A stretch of 64,000 bases of DNA from Streptomyces resistomycificus (GTDB taxonomy: Bacteria > Actinomycetota > Actinomycetes > Streptomycetales > Streptomycetaceae), in assembly GCF_001514265.1 (NCBI RefSeq), contig NZ_KQ949005.1, positions 20,160-84,159 of the forward strand, in the 5' to 3' direction. The number at the start of each line of letters is the position of its first letter. Position 1 is the stretch's first letter. The notes below the pieces were generated by a model. It was not told the origin of the DNA, searched no databases, and was given only the letters and a program-made list of their open reading frames with translations. Both the position numbers and the translations under genes were made by a program. Positions 34,594 through 42,925 of the stretch are shown here, in pieces.

Positions 34594-37492
34594 CGTCTCG
34601 CCCCGCGCCGCGGCCGGTGTCCCGCAGGACTTCCTGCGGGAGCTGGCCGACCGGCTGCCCGCCGCCCGCACCGACGCGCTCACCCGGTCCGCCTACACCG
34701 CGGACGCGTCGATCTACCGGGTCGTGCCGGGCGCCGTCGTCGAACCCCGGGACGCCGAGGAGGCCGCCACCGCGGTGGCCGTCGCCGCCGCCCACGGGGT
34801 CGGTGTGACCTCGCGCGGCGGCGGCACCTCCATCGCCGGCAACGCCATCGGGCCCGGCCTGGTCCTGGACTTCTCCCGGCACATGAACGAGGTCGTGGCG
34901 ATCGACCCGGACGCCCGTACGGCGACCGTGCAGCCCGGCGCGGTCCTCGGCACCGTCCGGGCCCGCGCCGCCGAGCACGGGCTCACCGTCGGCCCCGACC
35001 CGTCGACGTACTCGCGCTGCACCATCGGCGGGATGATCGGCAACCACGCCTGCGGGCCGCACTCCGTGGCCTGGGGCACCACCGCCGACATCACCGAACG
35101 CGTCGACGTGCTGCGCGCCGACGGGCGGCTGCTCAGCATGGGCGCGGGCACCACCGGCGACCAGGAACTCGACGCCCGGCTGCACGGCCTGCGCGACGCC
35201 AAGCTCGCCGAGATCCGCACCGAACTGGGCCGCTTCAGCCGCCAGGTCTCCGGCTACGGGCTGCACCGGCTGCTGCCCGAGAACGGCTTCCACGTGGCCC
35301 GCTCCCTCGTCGGCTCCGAGGGCACCTGCGGCATCGTCCTCGGCGCCACCATCAGCCTGGTCGAGGTGCCCGCCGCCCGCGCGCTGCTGGTCCTCGGCTT
35401 CCCCGACGTCTACGACGCCGCCTCCGCCGCCCCCGCTCTGGCGCGGGCCGGTGCGCTCACCGTCGAGGGCATGGACGCCGCCCTGGTCGACGCGCTGCGC
35501 GCCCGGCCAGGCCGTGCCGCGGGCGTCGACCTGCTGCCGCCCGGCGGAGCCTGGCTGTACTGCGAGATCGGCGGCACCGACCCGGCCGACGCCGAGGCCC
35601 GCGCCCGCCGCGTCGGACGGGAGACGGGCGCCCGCTGGGAGGTCTTCGCCGACCCGGCACGCACCGACGCCCTGTGGAGCATCCGCCGCAACGGCGCCGG
35701 CATCGCCACCCGCATGGCCGACGGACGCGAGGCCTGGCCCGGCTGGGAGGACTCGGCGGTGCCCGCCGAGAACCTCGCCGGATACCTGAAGGACCTGCAC
35801 GCCCTGATGGCCGAGCGGAATCGGCAGGGCACCATCACCGGCCACTTCGGCGAGGGATGTCTGCATCTGCGCGTCGACTGGGACCTCACCTCCGACGCCG
35901 GCATCGCCGACTACCGCGCCTTCATCGAGGCGGCCGCGGACATCGCCGTCTCGCACGGCGGCTGCGCGTCCGGCGAGCACGGGGACGGGCGGGCCCGCTC
36001 CGAACTGCTCACCCGCACCTACTCACCCGAACTCCTCGCCGCGTTCCGTGAGTTCAAGAACATCTGGGACCCCGGCGGGCTGCTCAACCCGGGCATCCTG
36101 GTCGACCCGGCCCCGCTGGACGCCTCCGTGCGGCCGGGCCCCGGGCACGACCGGCACGCCCTGCCGCTGCTGACCCTGTCCGCCGACCGGGGCTCGATGG
36201 CGGGCGCGGTACGCCGCTGCATCGGCGTCGGCAGCTGCCGCAACGCCACCGGCGCGATGTGCCCGTCGTTCCAGGCCACCGGCGACGAGGTGCACTCCAC
36301 CCGCGGCCGGGCCCGGGTGCTGGGCGAGATGCTGCGCGGCGAGACCCTGCCGGGCGCCTGGCGTTCGGACGAGGTCCGTGAGGCGCTCGACCTGTGCCTG
36401 TCCTGCAAGGCGTGCAAGAGCGAGTGCCCGGTCAACGTCGACATGGCCGCGTACAAGGCGGAGTTCCTGCACCAGCACTACAAGGGGCGGCTGCGGCCGC
36501 GCGCCCACTACGCGCTCGGCTGGCTGCCGCTGCTGGGCCGGATCGCCTCGCTCGCACCACGCGCCGTCACCGCGCTCACGAAACGGCCGCTGATCGCCCG
36601 GGGGTTGTTGCGGATCGCCGGTCTGGAGACCCGGCGCGACCTGCCGGAGCTCGCGCCGCGCACCTTCCGGCAGTGGTTCCGCGCACGCCGCACGTCGGCC
36701 ACCGTCGGAAGGGCGCCGGCCGGCCGCGACGGCACGGTCGTCGAGAGGGAGACGGTCGTGCTGTGGCCCGACACCTTCTCCAACTATCTCGACCCGCAAG
36801 GCGCCCAGGACACCGTCGAGGTGCTGGAGGCGCTCGGCTACGACGTCGTCCTGCCCGACGGCCCCGTCTGCTGCGGCCTGACCTGGTACTCCACCGGTCA
36901 ACTGGGCGTCGCCCGAGCCGTGCTGGACCGCTCCCTGAAGTCGCTGGAGCAGCACCTGGCGGCCGGCCGCACGGTCGTCGGCGTCGAGCCGTCCTGCACC
37001 CAGGCGCTGCGCGAGGAGTCCGTCGAGCTGCTGCCCGACTCCGACACCGCGCGCCGCCTCGCCGCCCAGACGACGACCCTCGCCGAACTCGTCGCCCGGC
37101 ACGAGGGCGAGTGGCCCTTCGGTGCCCTCGACTCCGACGCCGTACTCCAGCCGCACTGTCACACCGAGGCGGGACCGGGGCACGGAGCCGAGCTGGAGGT
37201 GCTCGCGCGCCTCGGTGTCGACACCGACGTCGTCACCGCGGGCTGCTGCGGACTCGCCGGCAACTTCGGCTTCGAGCCCGGTCACTGGGAGGTCTCCCAG
37301 TCCTCGGCGGAGCGCGAGCTCTACCCGAAGGTACGGGCGGCGGACTCCGGCACCATGATCGTCGCGGACGGCTTCTCCTGCCGTACGCAGATCTCCCAGG
37401 GCACCGAGCGCGGGGCCACACATCTGGCGGGGCTGCTGCGCAGGGCGCTGACGACGGGCCGCGACACACCAGCACAGCGAAAGAACGGATGA
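34583..37492 (+). CDS. FAD-linked oxidase/4Fe-4S 2-hydroxyacid dehydrogenase (YdiJ-like fusion)
   Basis: A 969-residue fusion. The N-terminus is a VAO-type FAD domain (VTSRGGGTSIAGNAIGPGLV near residue 77, GPDPSTYSRCTIGGMIGNHA near 140), followed by the FAD-linked oxidase C-domain with HGGCASGEHGDGRARSELL near 458. Next come two 4Fe-4S clusters (CRNATGAMCPSF near 551 and CLSCKACKSECPVNVD near 604) and CCG-type modules (PVCCGLTWYSTGQLG near 762, GCCGLAGNFGFEPGHW near 886). The layout matches D-2-hydroxyglutarate/D-lactate dehydrogenases. The start overlaps the dioxygenase end. It may interconvert a 2-oxo acid with its 2-hydroxy acid in the pathway, which is inference. Confidence 0.85.
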   Translation: MTADVSPRAAAGVPQDFLRELADRLPAARTDALTRSAYTADASIYRVVPGAVVEPRDAEEAATAVAVAAAHGVGVTSRGGGTSIAGNAIGPGLVLDFSRHMNEVVAIDPDARTATVQPGAVLGTVRARAAEHGLTVGPDPSTYSRCTIGGMIGNHACGPHSVAWGTTADITERVDVLRADGRLLSMGAGTTGDQELDARLHGLRDAKLAEIRTELGRFSRQVSGYGLHRLLPENGFHVARSLVGSEGTCGIVLGATISLVEVPAARALLVLGFPDVYDAASAAPALARAGALTVEGMDAALVDALRARPGRAAGVDLLPPGGAWLYCEIGGTDPADAEARARRVGRETGARWEVFADPARTDALWSIRRNGAGIATRMADGREAWPGWEDSAVPAENLAGYLKDLHALMAERNRQGTITGHFGEGCLHLRVDWDLTSDAGIADYRAFIEAAADIAVSHGGCASGEHGDGRARSELLTRTYSPELLAAFREFKNIWDPGGLLNPGILVDPAPLDASVRPGPGHDRHALPLLTLSADRGSMAGAVRRCIGVGSCRNATGAMCPSFQATGDEVHSTRGRARVLGEMLRGETLPGAWRSDEVREALDLCLSCKACKSECPVNVDMAAYKAEFLHQHYKGRLRPRAHYALGWLPLLGRIASLAPRAVTALTKRPLIARGLLRIAGLETRRDLPELAPRTFRQWFRARRTSATVGRAPAGRDGTVVERETVVLWPDTFSNYLDPQGAQDTVEVLEALGYDVVLPDGPVCCGLTWYSTGQLGVARAVLDRSLKSLEQHLAAGRTVVGVEPSCTQALREESVELLPDSDTARRLAAQTTTLAELVARHEGEWPFGALDSDAVLQPHCHTEAGPGHGAELEVLARLGVDTDVVTAGCCGLAGNFGFEPGHWEVSQSSAERELYPKVRAADSGTMIVADGFSCRTQISQGTERGATHLAGLLRRALTTGRDTPAQRKNG

Positions 37493-37495
37493 CGC

Positions 37496-38269
37496 ATGCG
37501 CATCGTGAGGTACCAGGAGACGGAATCCGGGGAGGTGTCGTACGGCGTCCTCGGCGCCGACGAGCTGATCACCCCGCTCGACGGCGACCCGTACGGGGAG
37601 CGGCGGGCGTTCGACCGGCCCGCCCGTCCGCTCGCCGAGGTGACGTTGCTGGCCCCCGTCGAGCCCTCCAAGGTCATCGCGGTCGGCCGTAACTTCGCCG
37701 CCCACGCGGCCGAGTTGGGCAACCAGGTACCGGAACGGCCGCTGATCTTCCTCAAGCCGTCCACCAGTGTGGTCGGCCCCGGGGCGCGGATCGTCTTTCC
37801 CGAGTACACCGACGAGCTCCACCACGAGGCGGAGCTGGCGGCCGTGATCGGGGTCCGCTGCCGCGACCTGAAGCCCGACGAGGTGCCCGGGGTGCTGCTC
37901 GGCTACACCTGCGCCAACGACGTCACCGCCCGCGACCTGCAGAAACCGGACGGGCAGTGGTGGCGGGCCAAGGGCTCGGACACCTTCTGTCCGCTCGGCC
38001 CCTGGGTGGAGACCGAGTTGGACCCGGCCGGGCTGCGGATCACCGCCACCGTCAACGGCGAACTCCGGCAGGAGGGCGGCACCCACCAGATGGTCCGCCC
38101 GGTGAACGAGCTGATCGCCCACATCAGCGCGGCGATGACCCTGCTGCCCGGCGACGTCGTCCTCACCGGCACCCCGGCCGGCGTCTCGCGCATGAGTCCC
38201 GGCGACACGGTGACGATCGCGGTCGAGGGCGTCGGCGAACTCACCAACACCGTGGTGCGTGCGATATGA
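37496..38269 (+). CDS. Fumarylacetoacetate hydrolase family protein
   Basis: FAH-fold enzyme of 257 residues. Metal-binding acidic residues appear in YTDELHHEAELAAVIGVRCR (EAE motif), and other family marks are SKVIAVGRNFAAHAAELGN, YTCANDVTARDLQKPDGQWW, AKGSDTFCPLGPWV and GDVVLTGTPAGVSRMSPGD. Members cleave or tautomerise beta-diketo and oxaloacetate-like acids. The ATG at 37496 lies 3 bp after the oxidase stop and its own TGA overlaps the permease ATG, so it belongs to the same operon. An acylpyruvate- or oxaloacetate-like substrate fits best. Confidence 0.9.
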   Translation: MRIVRYQETESGEVSYGVLGADELITPLDGDPYGERRAFDRPARPLAEVTLLAPVEPSKVIAVGRNFAAHAAELGNQVPERPLIFLKPSTSVVGPGARIVFPEYTDELHHEAELAAVIGVRCRDLKPDEVPGVLLGYTCANDVTARDLQKPDGQWWRAKGSDTFCPLGPWVETELDPAGLRITATVNGELRQEGGTHQMVRPVNELIAHISAAMTLLPGDVVLTGTPAGVSRMSPGDTVTIAVEGVGELTNTVVRAI

Positions 38270-38991
38270 CGGCCGCCGTCCTCGGAGTCTTCCTCGTCCT
38301 CACGCTCGCGTCCGTCATCCGTACCACCGCCGGCTTCGGGTTCTCCCTGGTCGCGGTGCCGCCACTGACACTGCTGCTCGACCCGGTGACCGCCGTGGTC
38401 GTCGCCGCGATCATGGCGGCGCCGCTCAGCCTGTGGATCGCCGTACGGGACTGGCGGCACGTCCACCAGCGGATCACCGCCGTCGCGCTGGGCGCGGGGC
38501 TCGCGGGCGTGCCGTTCGGGGTGTGGCTGCTGCACTCCCTGCCCGCGCGGGCGCTGTCGCTGGTCATCGCGGTCGTGGTGCTGATGTGCACGCTGATGGT
38601 GTGGCGCCGGGTCACCGTGCGCGGCGGGATGGGCGCGGTCGCCTGGATCAGCGCGTTCTCCGGTGCGTCCTTCGCCTCGACCGGCATCGACGGCCCGCCC
38701 ATGGTCGCCGCGATGCAGAGCCTCAGCCTGCCGCCGCGCGTCCAACGAGCCACCCTGGGCGTCGTCTTCTCCGGCACCAGCCTCGCCTCCCTGGCCGGGT
38801 TCGGCATCAGCGGCCAACTCACCGCCGAGGTCGGCTGGGCCCTCCTGGCCGGTGTCCCCGCCCTGTTCATCGGCATCTTCGTGGGCGAACGCATCTTCGC
38901 CCGCTTCGACGCCGAACGCTTCCGCCGAGCGGTACTCGGACTGCTCGTCGTCAGCTCGGTCTCGGTGCTGGCCGGCGTGGTCGCGGGCTGA
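38266..38991 (+). CDS. TSUP (TauE/SafE) family permease
   Basis: A membrane protein of 241 residues with about eight hydrophobic helices, beginning MTAAVLGVFLVLTLASVIRT, TAGFGFSLVAVPPL (typical TSUP opening) and, midway, ISAFSGASFASTGIDGPPMV. The family exports or imports sulfite, sulfonates and small organic acids. Its ATG overlaps the FAH stop (ATGA). In this cluster it could move a phosphonate, a sulfonate or a hydroxyacid intermediate; the direction is not known. A 125-bp gap separates it from the aminotransferase. Confidence 0.88.
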   Translation: MTAAVLGVFLVLTLASVIRTTAGFGFSLVAVPPLTLLLDPVTAVVVAAIMAAPLSLWIAVRDWRHVHQRITAVALGAGLAGVPFGVWLLHSLPARALSLVIAVVVLMCTLMVWRRVTVRGGMGAVAWISAFSGASFASTGIDGPPMVAAMQSLSLPPRVQRATLGVVFSGTSLASLAGFGISGQLTAEVGWALLAGVPALFIGIFVGERIFARFDAERFRRAVLGLLVVSSVSVLAGVVAG

Positions 38992-39116
38992 GGGTGCCGG
39001 GGGCGGGGAGCGGGGTGGGTCCGCCTGGCTTCCGTCGCCGAGCGGCCGCGCCCGGTCCCGCCCGAGTCCCCGGCCCCAAGCAGCCCCCACATCCCCCTAC
39101 AGAAAGGAGCCCTCCC

Positions 39117-40313
39117 ATGCGCCTGGCCGCAAGGGCGAACTCCGTGACCGGATCCAAGACGTCCGGTACTCGCAACAAGGCCGAGGCCCTCCGGGCCCAG
39201 GGCGTCGAGATCGTCAACTTCGCCGCGGGGGAGCTGGATCTCGCGCCGCCGGCCGAGGTGCTGCGGGCCCTGCACGCGGCTGCCGACTCCGACACCCACC
39301 GGTACACCGACACCGCCGGACTGCCCGCCCTGCGCGAGGCGTTGGCCGAGCGGATCAGTCGGCTGTCCGGGGTGTCGTACGGGCCCGCGGAGGTGATCGT
39401 CACCACCGGTGCCAAGCACGGCCTGCACCTGGCCGCCCTCGCGCTGCTCGACCCGGGCGACGAGGCGCTCGTCCCCAACCCGGGGTGGGGCACCTTCGCC
39501 GCGCAGATCAGGATCGCGGGCGGCGAACCCGTCGCCGTGGAGACCTCGGACACCGGGTTCGTGCCGGACGTGGACCGCCTGGAGGCGCTGCGCACCGACC
39601 GCACCCGCATGCTCGTCCTCAACACCCCGAACAACCCGACCGGCACGGTCTGCCCACCCGAGCAGCTGGCCAGGATCGCCGCCTGGGCGGTCGCCCACAG
39701 GGTGTGGATCGTCTTCGACGAGTGCTACGGCGAACTCGTGCTGCCCGGCGTCACCCACGCCCACCCCGCCGCCCTGGTCCCCGAGGCACGCCAACTCACC
39801 GTCGGCATCGGCTCGTTCTCCAAGAGCTTCGCCGTCACCGGCTGGCGGGCCGGCCATGTGCACGGACCCCGCGCGCTGATCGACGTACTGAAGAACCTGC
39901 AGAGCCACACCGCGTCCCACGCGACCAGCGTCGTGCAGCACGCCCTGCTGCCCGCCGCCCGCGGTGAACTCGACGGCTTCACCGCTCAGGCCCGCGACAT
40001 CCTCGCCCACCGCCACGCCCGCGTCGCCGAGGCCCTCGCGACCGTCGACCACATCCGGCCGGCCGCCACCCCCGAGGGCGCCTTCTACTACTTCCTCGAC
40101 GTTCGCGAGGTCCTCGGCCGCAAGGTCGGCGGCGTGCCGGTCCCGGACACCGACACCCTCACCGGGGTCCTCATGGAGCAGGCCCACATCGCCGTCACCC
40201 CGGGCACCGCCTTCGGCGCCGAGGGCTTCGTACGGCTGTCGTACGCGATCGCCGAGGACCGGATCGCCGCGGGGCTGCGGTCGCTGCGGGAGGTGATGTC
40301 CGGTGTCGAGTGA
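39117..40313 (+). CDS. Class I aminotransferase, proposed phosphonopyruvate transaminase
   Basis: PLP enzyme of 398 residues of the aspartate aminotransferase fold. Motifs: FAAGELDLAPPAEVL near 35, RYTDTAGLPALREAL near 62, NTPNNPTGTVCPP at 169-181, VFDECYGEL near 199-207 and PLP Lys236 in GSFSKSFAVTGWRAG. The ATG at 39117 follows AAAGGAG. Its place directly before two ATP-grasp genes and pepM suggests it converts phosphonopyruvate to phosphonoalanine, pulling the unfavourable mutase equilibrium forward. Fold and motifs are seen; the substrate is inferred from context. Confidence 0.9.
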   Translation: MRLAARANSVTGSKTSGTRNKAEALRAQGVEIVNFAAGELDLAPPAEVLRALHAAADSDTHRYTDTAGLPALREALAERISRLSGVSYGPAEVIVTTGAKHGLHLAALALLDPGDEALVPNPGWGTFAAQIRIAGGEPVAVETSDTGFVPDVDRLEALRTDRTRMLVLNTPNNPTGTVCPPEQLARIAAWAVAHRVWIVFDECYGELVLPGVTHAHPAALVPEARQLTVGIGSFSKSFAVTGWRAGHVHGPRALIDVLKNLQSHTASHATSVVQHALLPAARGELDGFTAQARDILAHRHARVAEALATVDHIRPAATPEGAFYYFLDVREVLGRKVGGVPVPDTDTLTGVLMEQAHIAVTPGTAFGAEGFVRLSYAIAEDRIAAGLRSLREVMSGVE

Positions 40314-41643
40314 CGCCCGGGCCGCCGAACGCCCCCTCGTCCTGTACTTCGGCGCAGTCCAGCGCCCGGAGTTCTACGCCGGGTTGCTCGACACGGACTC
40401 CGGCACCGACATCGCCCTCGGCCTGCTGCGGGACTCCGACAGCGTGCACACCCTCGAACCCGAGGAGTTCGACCTCGTCGAGCGGACCCGGTTCGCGGAC
40501 GGCGCCGACGCCGTCGTACGGCACATCGAGGAGATCGGCCGGACCTGGCGGATCGACGCCGTGCTGAACGTCGACGAGACGCTCGTGCCGCTGTGGGCGG
40601 AGGTGTGCGGGCGGCTGGGGCTGCCCGCGATGAGCGGCGAGGCCGCGGCGGCCGTGCGCAGCAAGAGCGAGATGCGCCGACGGTTCGCCGACTACCTCGG
40701 AGAGCACGCCTCCGCCCGCTCGGCCGTCGTCACCGACGAGGAACAGCTGCTCGCCTTCGCCGCCACCACCGGCTACCCGGTGGTACTCAAGCCCGGCAAC
40801 CTGTGGGGCAGTTACTTCGTCTCACGCTGTGAGAACCCCGCGGAGCTGACCGCCGCCTACCGCGAACTGGCCGCCACCCTGCCCGAGTTCAGCGCCGGGC
40901 AGCGTCTCACGGACACCCCGGTGGAGATCCTCGTCGAGGAGTTCCTCACCGGCACCAACCACTCCGTGGAGTGCCTCGTCCTCGAGGAGCGGGTGTGGAC
41001 GACCCCGGTCGTCGACGTCGTCACCGGCACCGACCTCGGCGGCACCGACTTCCACCACTTCGCCCGCGTCACCGCCACCCGCCTCACGCCCTCGGAACGG
41101 GAGCGGATGCGCGCCCTGGCCGCCGACGCCGTCCGCGCCCTCGGCATCCGACGGGGCCTGGCCCACGTCGAGTTCGTGCACGGGCCCACCGGCCCCCGCC
41201 TCATCGAGGTGGCGGGCCGCCCCGGCGCCAACCGGGCACCCCTGCTGAGTGAGGCGTACGGCATCAACCTCATCGCCGGCTACCGCGACGTCCTGCGCGG
41301 AGTGGCCCCGCGGGTCGCGCCGGTGCGTGACGGTGCCGCCGCCGTCGTCACGCCCTACCCGGAGCACGCCGGGATTCTGGTGGAGTACGCCGGCCTGGAC
41401 CTGGTCCGCGCCCTGCCCTCCACCGCCCAGATCGACGTCTACAAGCACCCCGGCGACCTGGTCCAGCCCCGCCACGAGGGCGCCGGGTCCCCGCTGCGGA
41501 TCGAGCTGCGCGCCGACACCCCCGAGCAACTCCTCGCGGACCTCGCCGAGTTGCAGAAGCTCAGCGAGGAGCTGTTCGTCGTACGGGATCCGGAGGCCAC
41601 ACAAGATCCGAAGGCCACACGGGATCCGGAGGCCGCTCCATGA
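40303..41643 (+). CDS. ATP-grasp ligase (first of two)
   Basis: A 446-residue carboxylate-amine ligase of the ATP-grasp fold. ATP-binding and Mg regions are VVLKPGNLWGSYFVS near 160, VEILVEEFLTGTNHSVECLV near 206 and LAHVEFVHGPTGPRLIEVAG near 288, where the Glu/Asn-type metal ligands sit. Such enzymes form peptide bonds between free amino acids via acyl phosphate. The GTG at 40303 overlaps the aminotransferase end by 11 bp, and the stop overlaps the next ATG (ATGA). The last residues are a 6-residue repeat (DPEATQ, DPKATR, DPEAAP). Expected to ligate phosphonoalanine to a second amino acid, which is inference. Confidence 0.9.
   Translation: MSSDARAAERPLVLYFGAVQRPEFYAGLLDTDSGTDIALGLLRDSDSVHTLEPEEFDLVERTRFADGADAVVRHIEEIGRTWRIDAVLNVDETLVPLWAEVCGRLGLPAMSGEAAAAVRSKSEMRRRFADYLGEHASARSAVVTDEEQLLAFAATTGYPVVLKPGNLWGSYFVSRCENPAELTAAYRELAATLPEFSAGQRLTDTPVEILVEEFLTGTNHSVECLVLEERVWTTPVVDVVTGTDLGGTDFHHFARVTATRLTPSERERMRALAADAVRALGIRRGLAHVEFVHGPTGPRLIEVAGRPGANRAPLLSEAYGINLIAGYRDVLRGVAPRVAPVRDGAAAVVTPYPEHAGILVEYAGLDLVRALPSTAQIDVYKHPGDLVQPRHEGAGSPLRIELRADTPEQLLADLAELQKLSEELFVVRDPEATQDPKATRDPEAAP
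41587..41640 (+). repeat. 18-bp in-frame tandem repeat at the end of the ATP-grasp gene
   Basis: Three 18-bp units (41587-41604, 41605-41622, 41623-41640) beginning GATCCGGAGGCC or GATCCGAAGGCC encode DP(E/K)A(T/A)x repeats that form the extreme C-terminus. Confidence 0.8.
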
Positions 41644-42878
41644 CCGGCCGGCACGTCGTCTTCCTGGAGAGCAACCTCACCGGCAGCGGCTACGAGGCCC
41701 TCGCCGCCGCCCGCCGGGCCGGACACCGGGTCACCTTCCTCACCCGTGACCTGCCGATGTACCTGGCCCCGGGCCACGAACGCCTCGACCTCTCCCTCGT
41801 CGACGAGGTCGTCACCTGCGAGACCAACGACCCGGCCGCCGTCGTCGCCGCGGTACGGGCCCTGGACCGCCCCGCCGACGCGATCGTCGCCGTCGGCGAG
41901 TGGCACATGATCAGCGGCGCCGAGGCCTCTCGTGCCCTCGCCCTGCCCGGCCCCGACCCGGCCGGGGTGCGCGCGGCCCGCGACAAGTCCGCCACCCGGC
42001 GGCTGTGCGCGGCCGCCGGAGTGCCGGTGCCGGGCTTCGCCCGCGTCCGGGACCCGGAGGAGGTGTACGGCCTCGGCCTCGCCCACCCCTGGGTGGTCAA
42101 ACCCCTCGACGACGGCGGCAGCAACGGCGTACGCCTGTGCCGGGATCCGGACGAGGCCGCCGACCACGTACGGCTGCTGCTCAAGGACACCCACAACGAG
42201 CGCGGCCAGCGCAAGATCCCGGCCGCACTCGTGGAGGAGTACGTCGACGGGCCCGAGGTCAGCGTCGAACTGCTGGTGCGCGGCGGCGAGGTCCGCGTGC
42301 TCGCGGTCACGGCCAAGCAGCTCGGCGAACTGCCGTACTTCTGCGAGACCGGCCACCAGGTGCCCGCCGCCCTCGGCTCGGGGCTCGACGAGCGCTGCGC
42401 GGAGGTCGCCGCCCGCTCGCTCGCCGCCGTCGGCTTCGACTTCGGCGCGGCCCACGTCGAACTGCGGCTGGCCGCCGACGGCCCCCGGCTGATCGAGATC
42501 AACTGCCGCCCCGCGGGCGACCGGATCACCCGGCTGGTCGCGCTCAGCACCGGCGTGGACCTCCCCGCCGAACTCGTCGCCCTGTACCTGGACCCCGCCC
42601 GCCCGCTGCCCGTCCCCGAGCACCGGCAGTCCGCCGCCATCGCCTTCCTCCCGGCGGCAGCGGGCGTCGTCTCGGCGGTCGCCGGGGCCGACACGGCCGC
42701 CCGGTTGCCCGGGGTCGTCGACGTGAGCCTGTACGTCGAGCCCGGCACCCGCGTCCCGGCGCTGCCCGACAGCACCGCCCGTCACGGCCATGTCGTCACC
42801 GTCGCCCCGACGGGGCCCCAGGCGCTGGCGCGGGCCCGCACAGCGGCGGACGCCGTCACCGTGACCACGTCCGCCTGA
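41640..42878 (+). CDS. ATP-grasp ligase (second of two)
   Basis: ATP-grasp enzyme of 412 residues, distinct in sequence from its neighbour. Key segments: opening VVFLESNLTGSGYEALAAAR, HPWVVKPLDDGGSNGVRLC near 145, PAALVEEYVDGPEVSVELLV near 196 and GAAHVELRLAADGPRLIEIN near 266, followed by CRPAGDRI. It resembles the BtrJ/carbamoyl-phosphate-synthase-like amino acid ligases. The ATG overlaps the preceding TGA. Two non-identical ligases imply two successive couplings, hence possibly a tripeptide. Confidence 0.9.
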   Translation: MTGRHVVFLESNLTGSGYEALAAARRAGHRVTFLTRDLPMYLAPGHERLDLSLVDEVVTCETNDPAAVVAAVRALDRPADAIVAVGEWHMISGAEASRALALPGPDPAGVRAARDKSATRRLCAAAGVPVPGFARVRDPEEVYGLGLAHPWVVKPLDDGGSNGVRLCRDPDEAADHVRLLLKDTHNERGQRKIPAALVEEYVDGPEVSVELLVRGGEVRVLAVTAKQLGELPYFCETGHQVPAALGSGLDERCAEVAARSLAAVGFDFGAAHVELRLAADGPRLIEINCRPAGDRITRLVALSTGVDLPAELVALYLDPARPLPVPEHRQSAAIAFLPAAAGVVSAVAGADTAARLPGVVDVSLYVEPGTRVPALPDSTARHGHVVTVAPTGPQALARARTAADAVTVTTSA

Positions 42879-42925
42879 GCTTCCCCCCACCAAGGTTTCC
42901 CACCCCACCACCGAGGAGCACCGCC

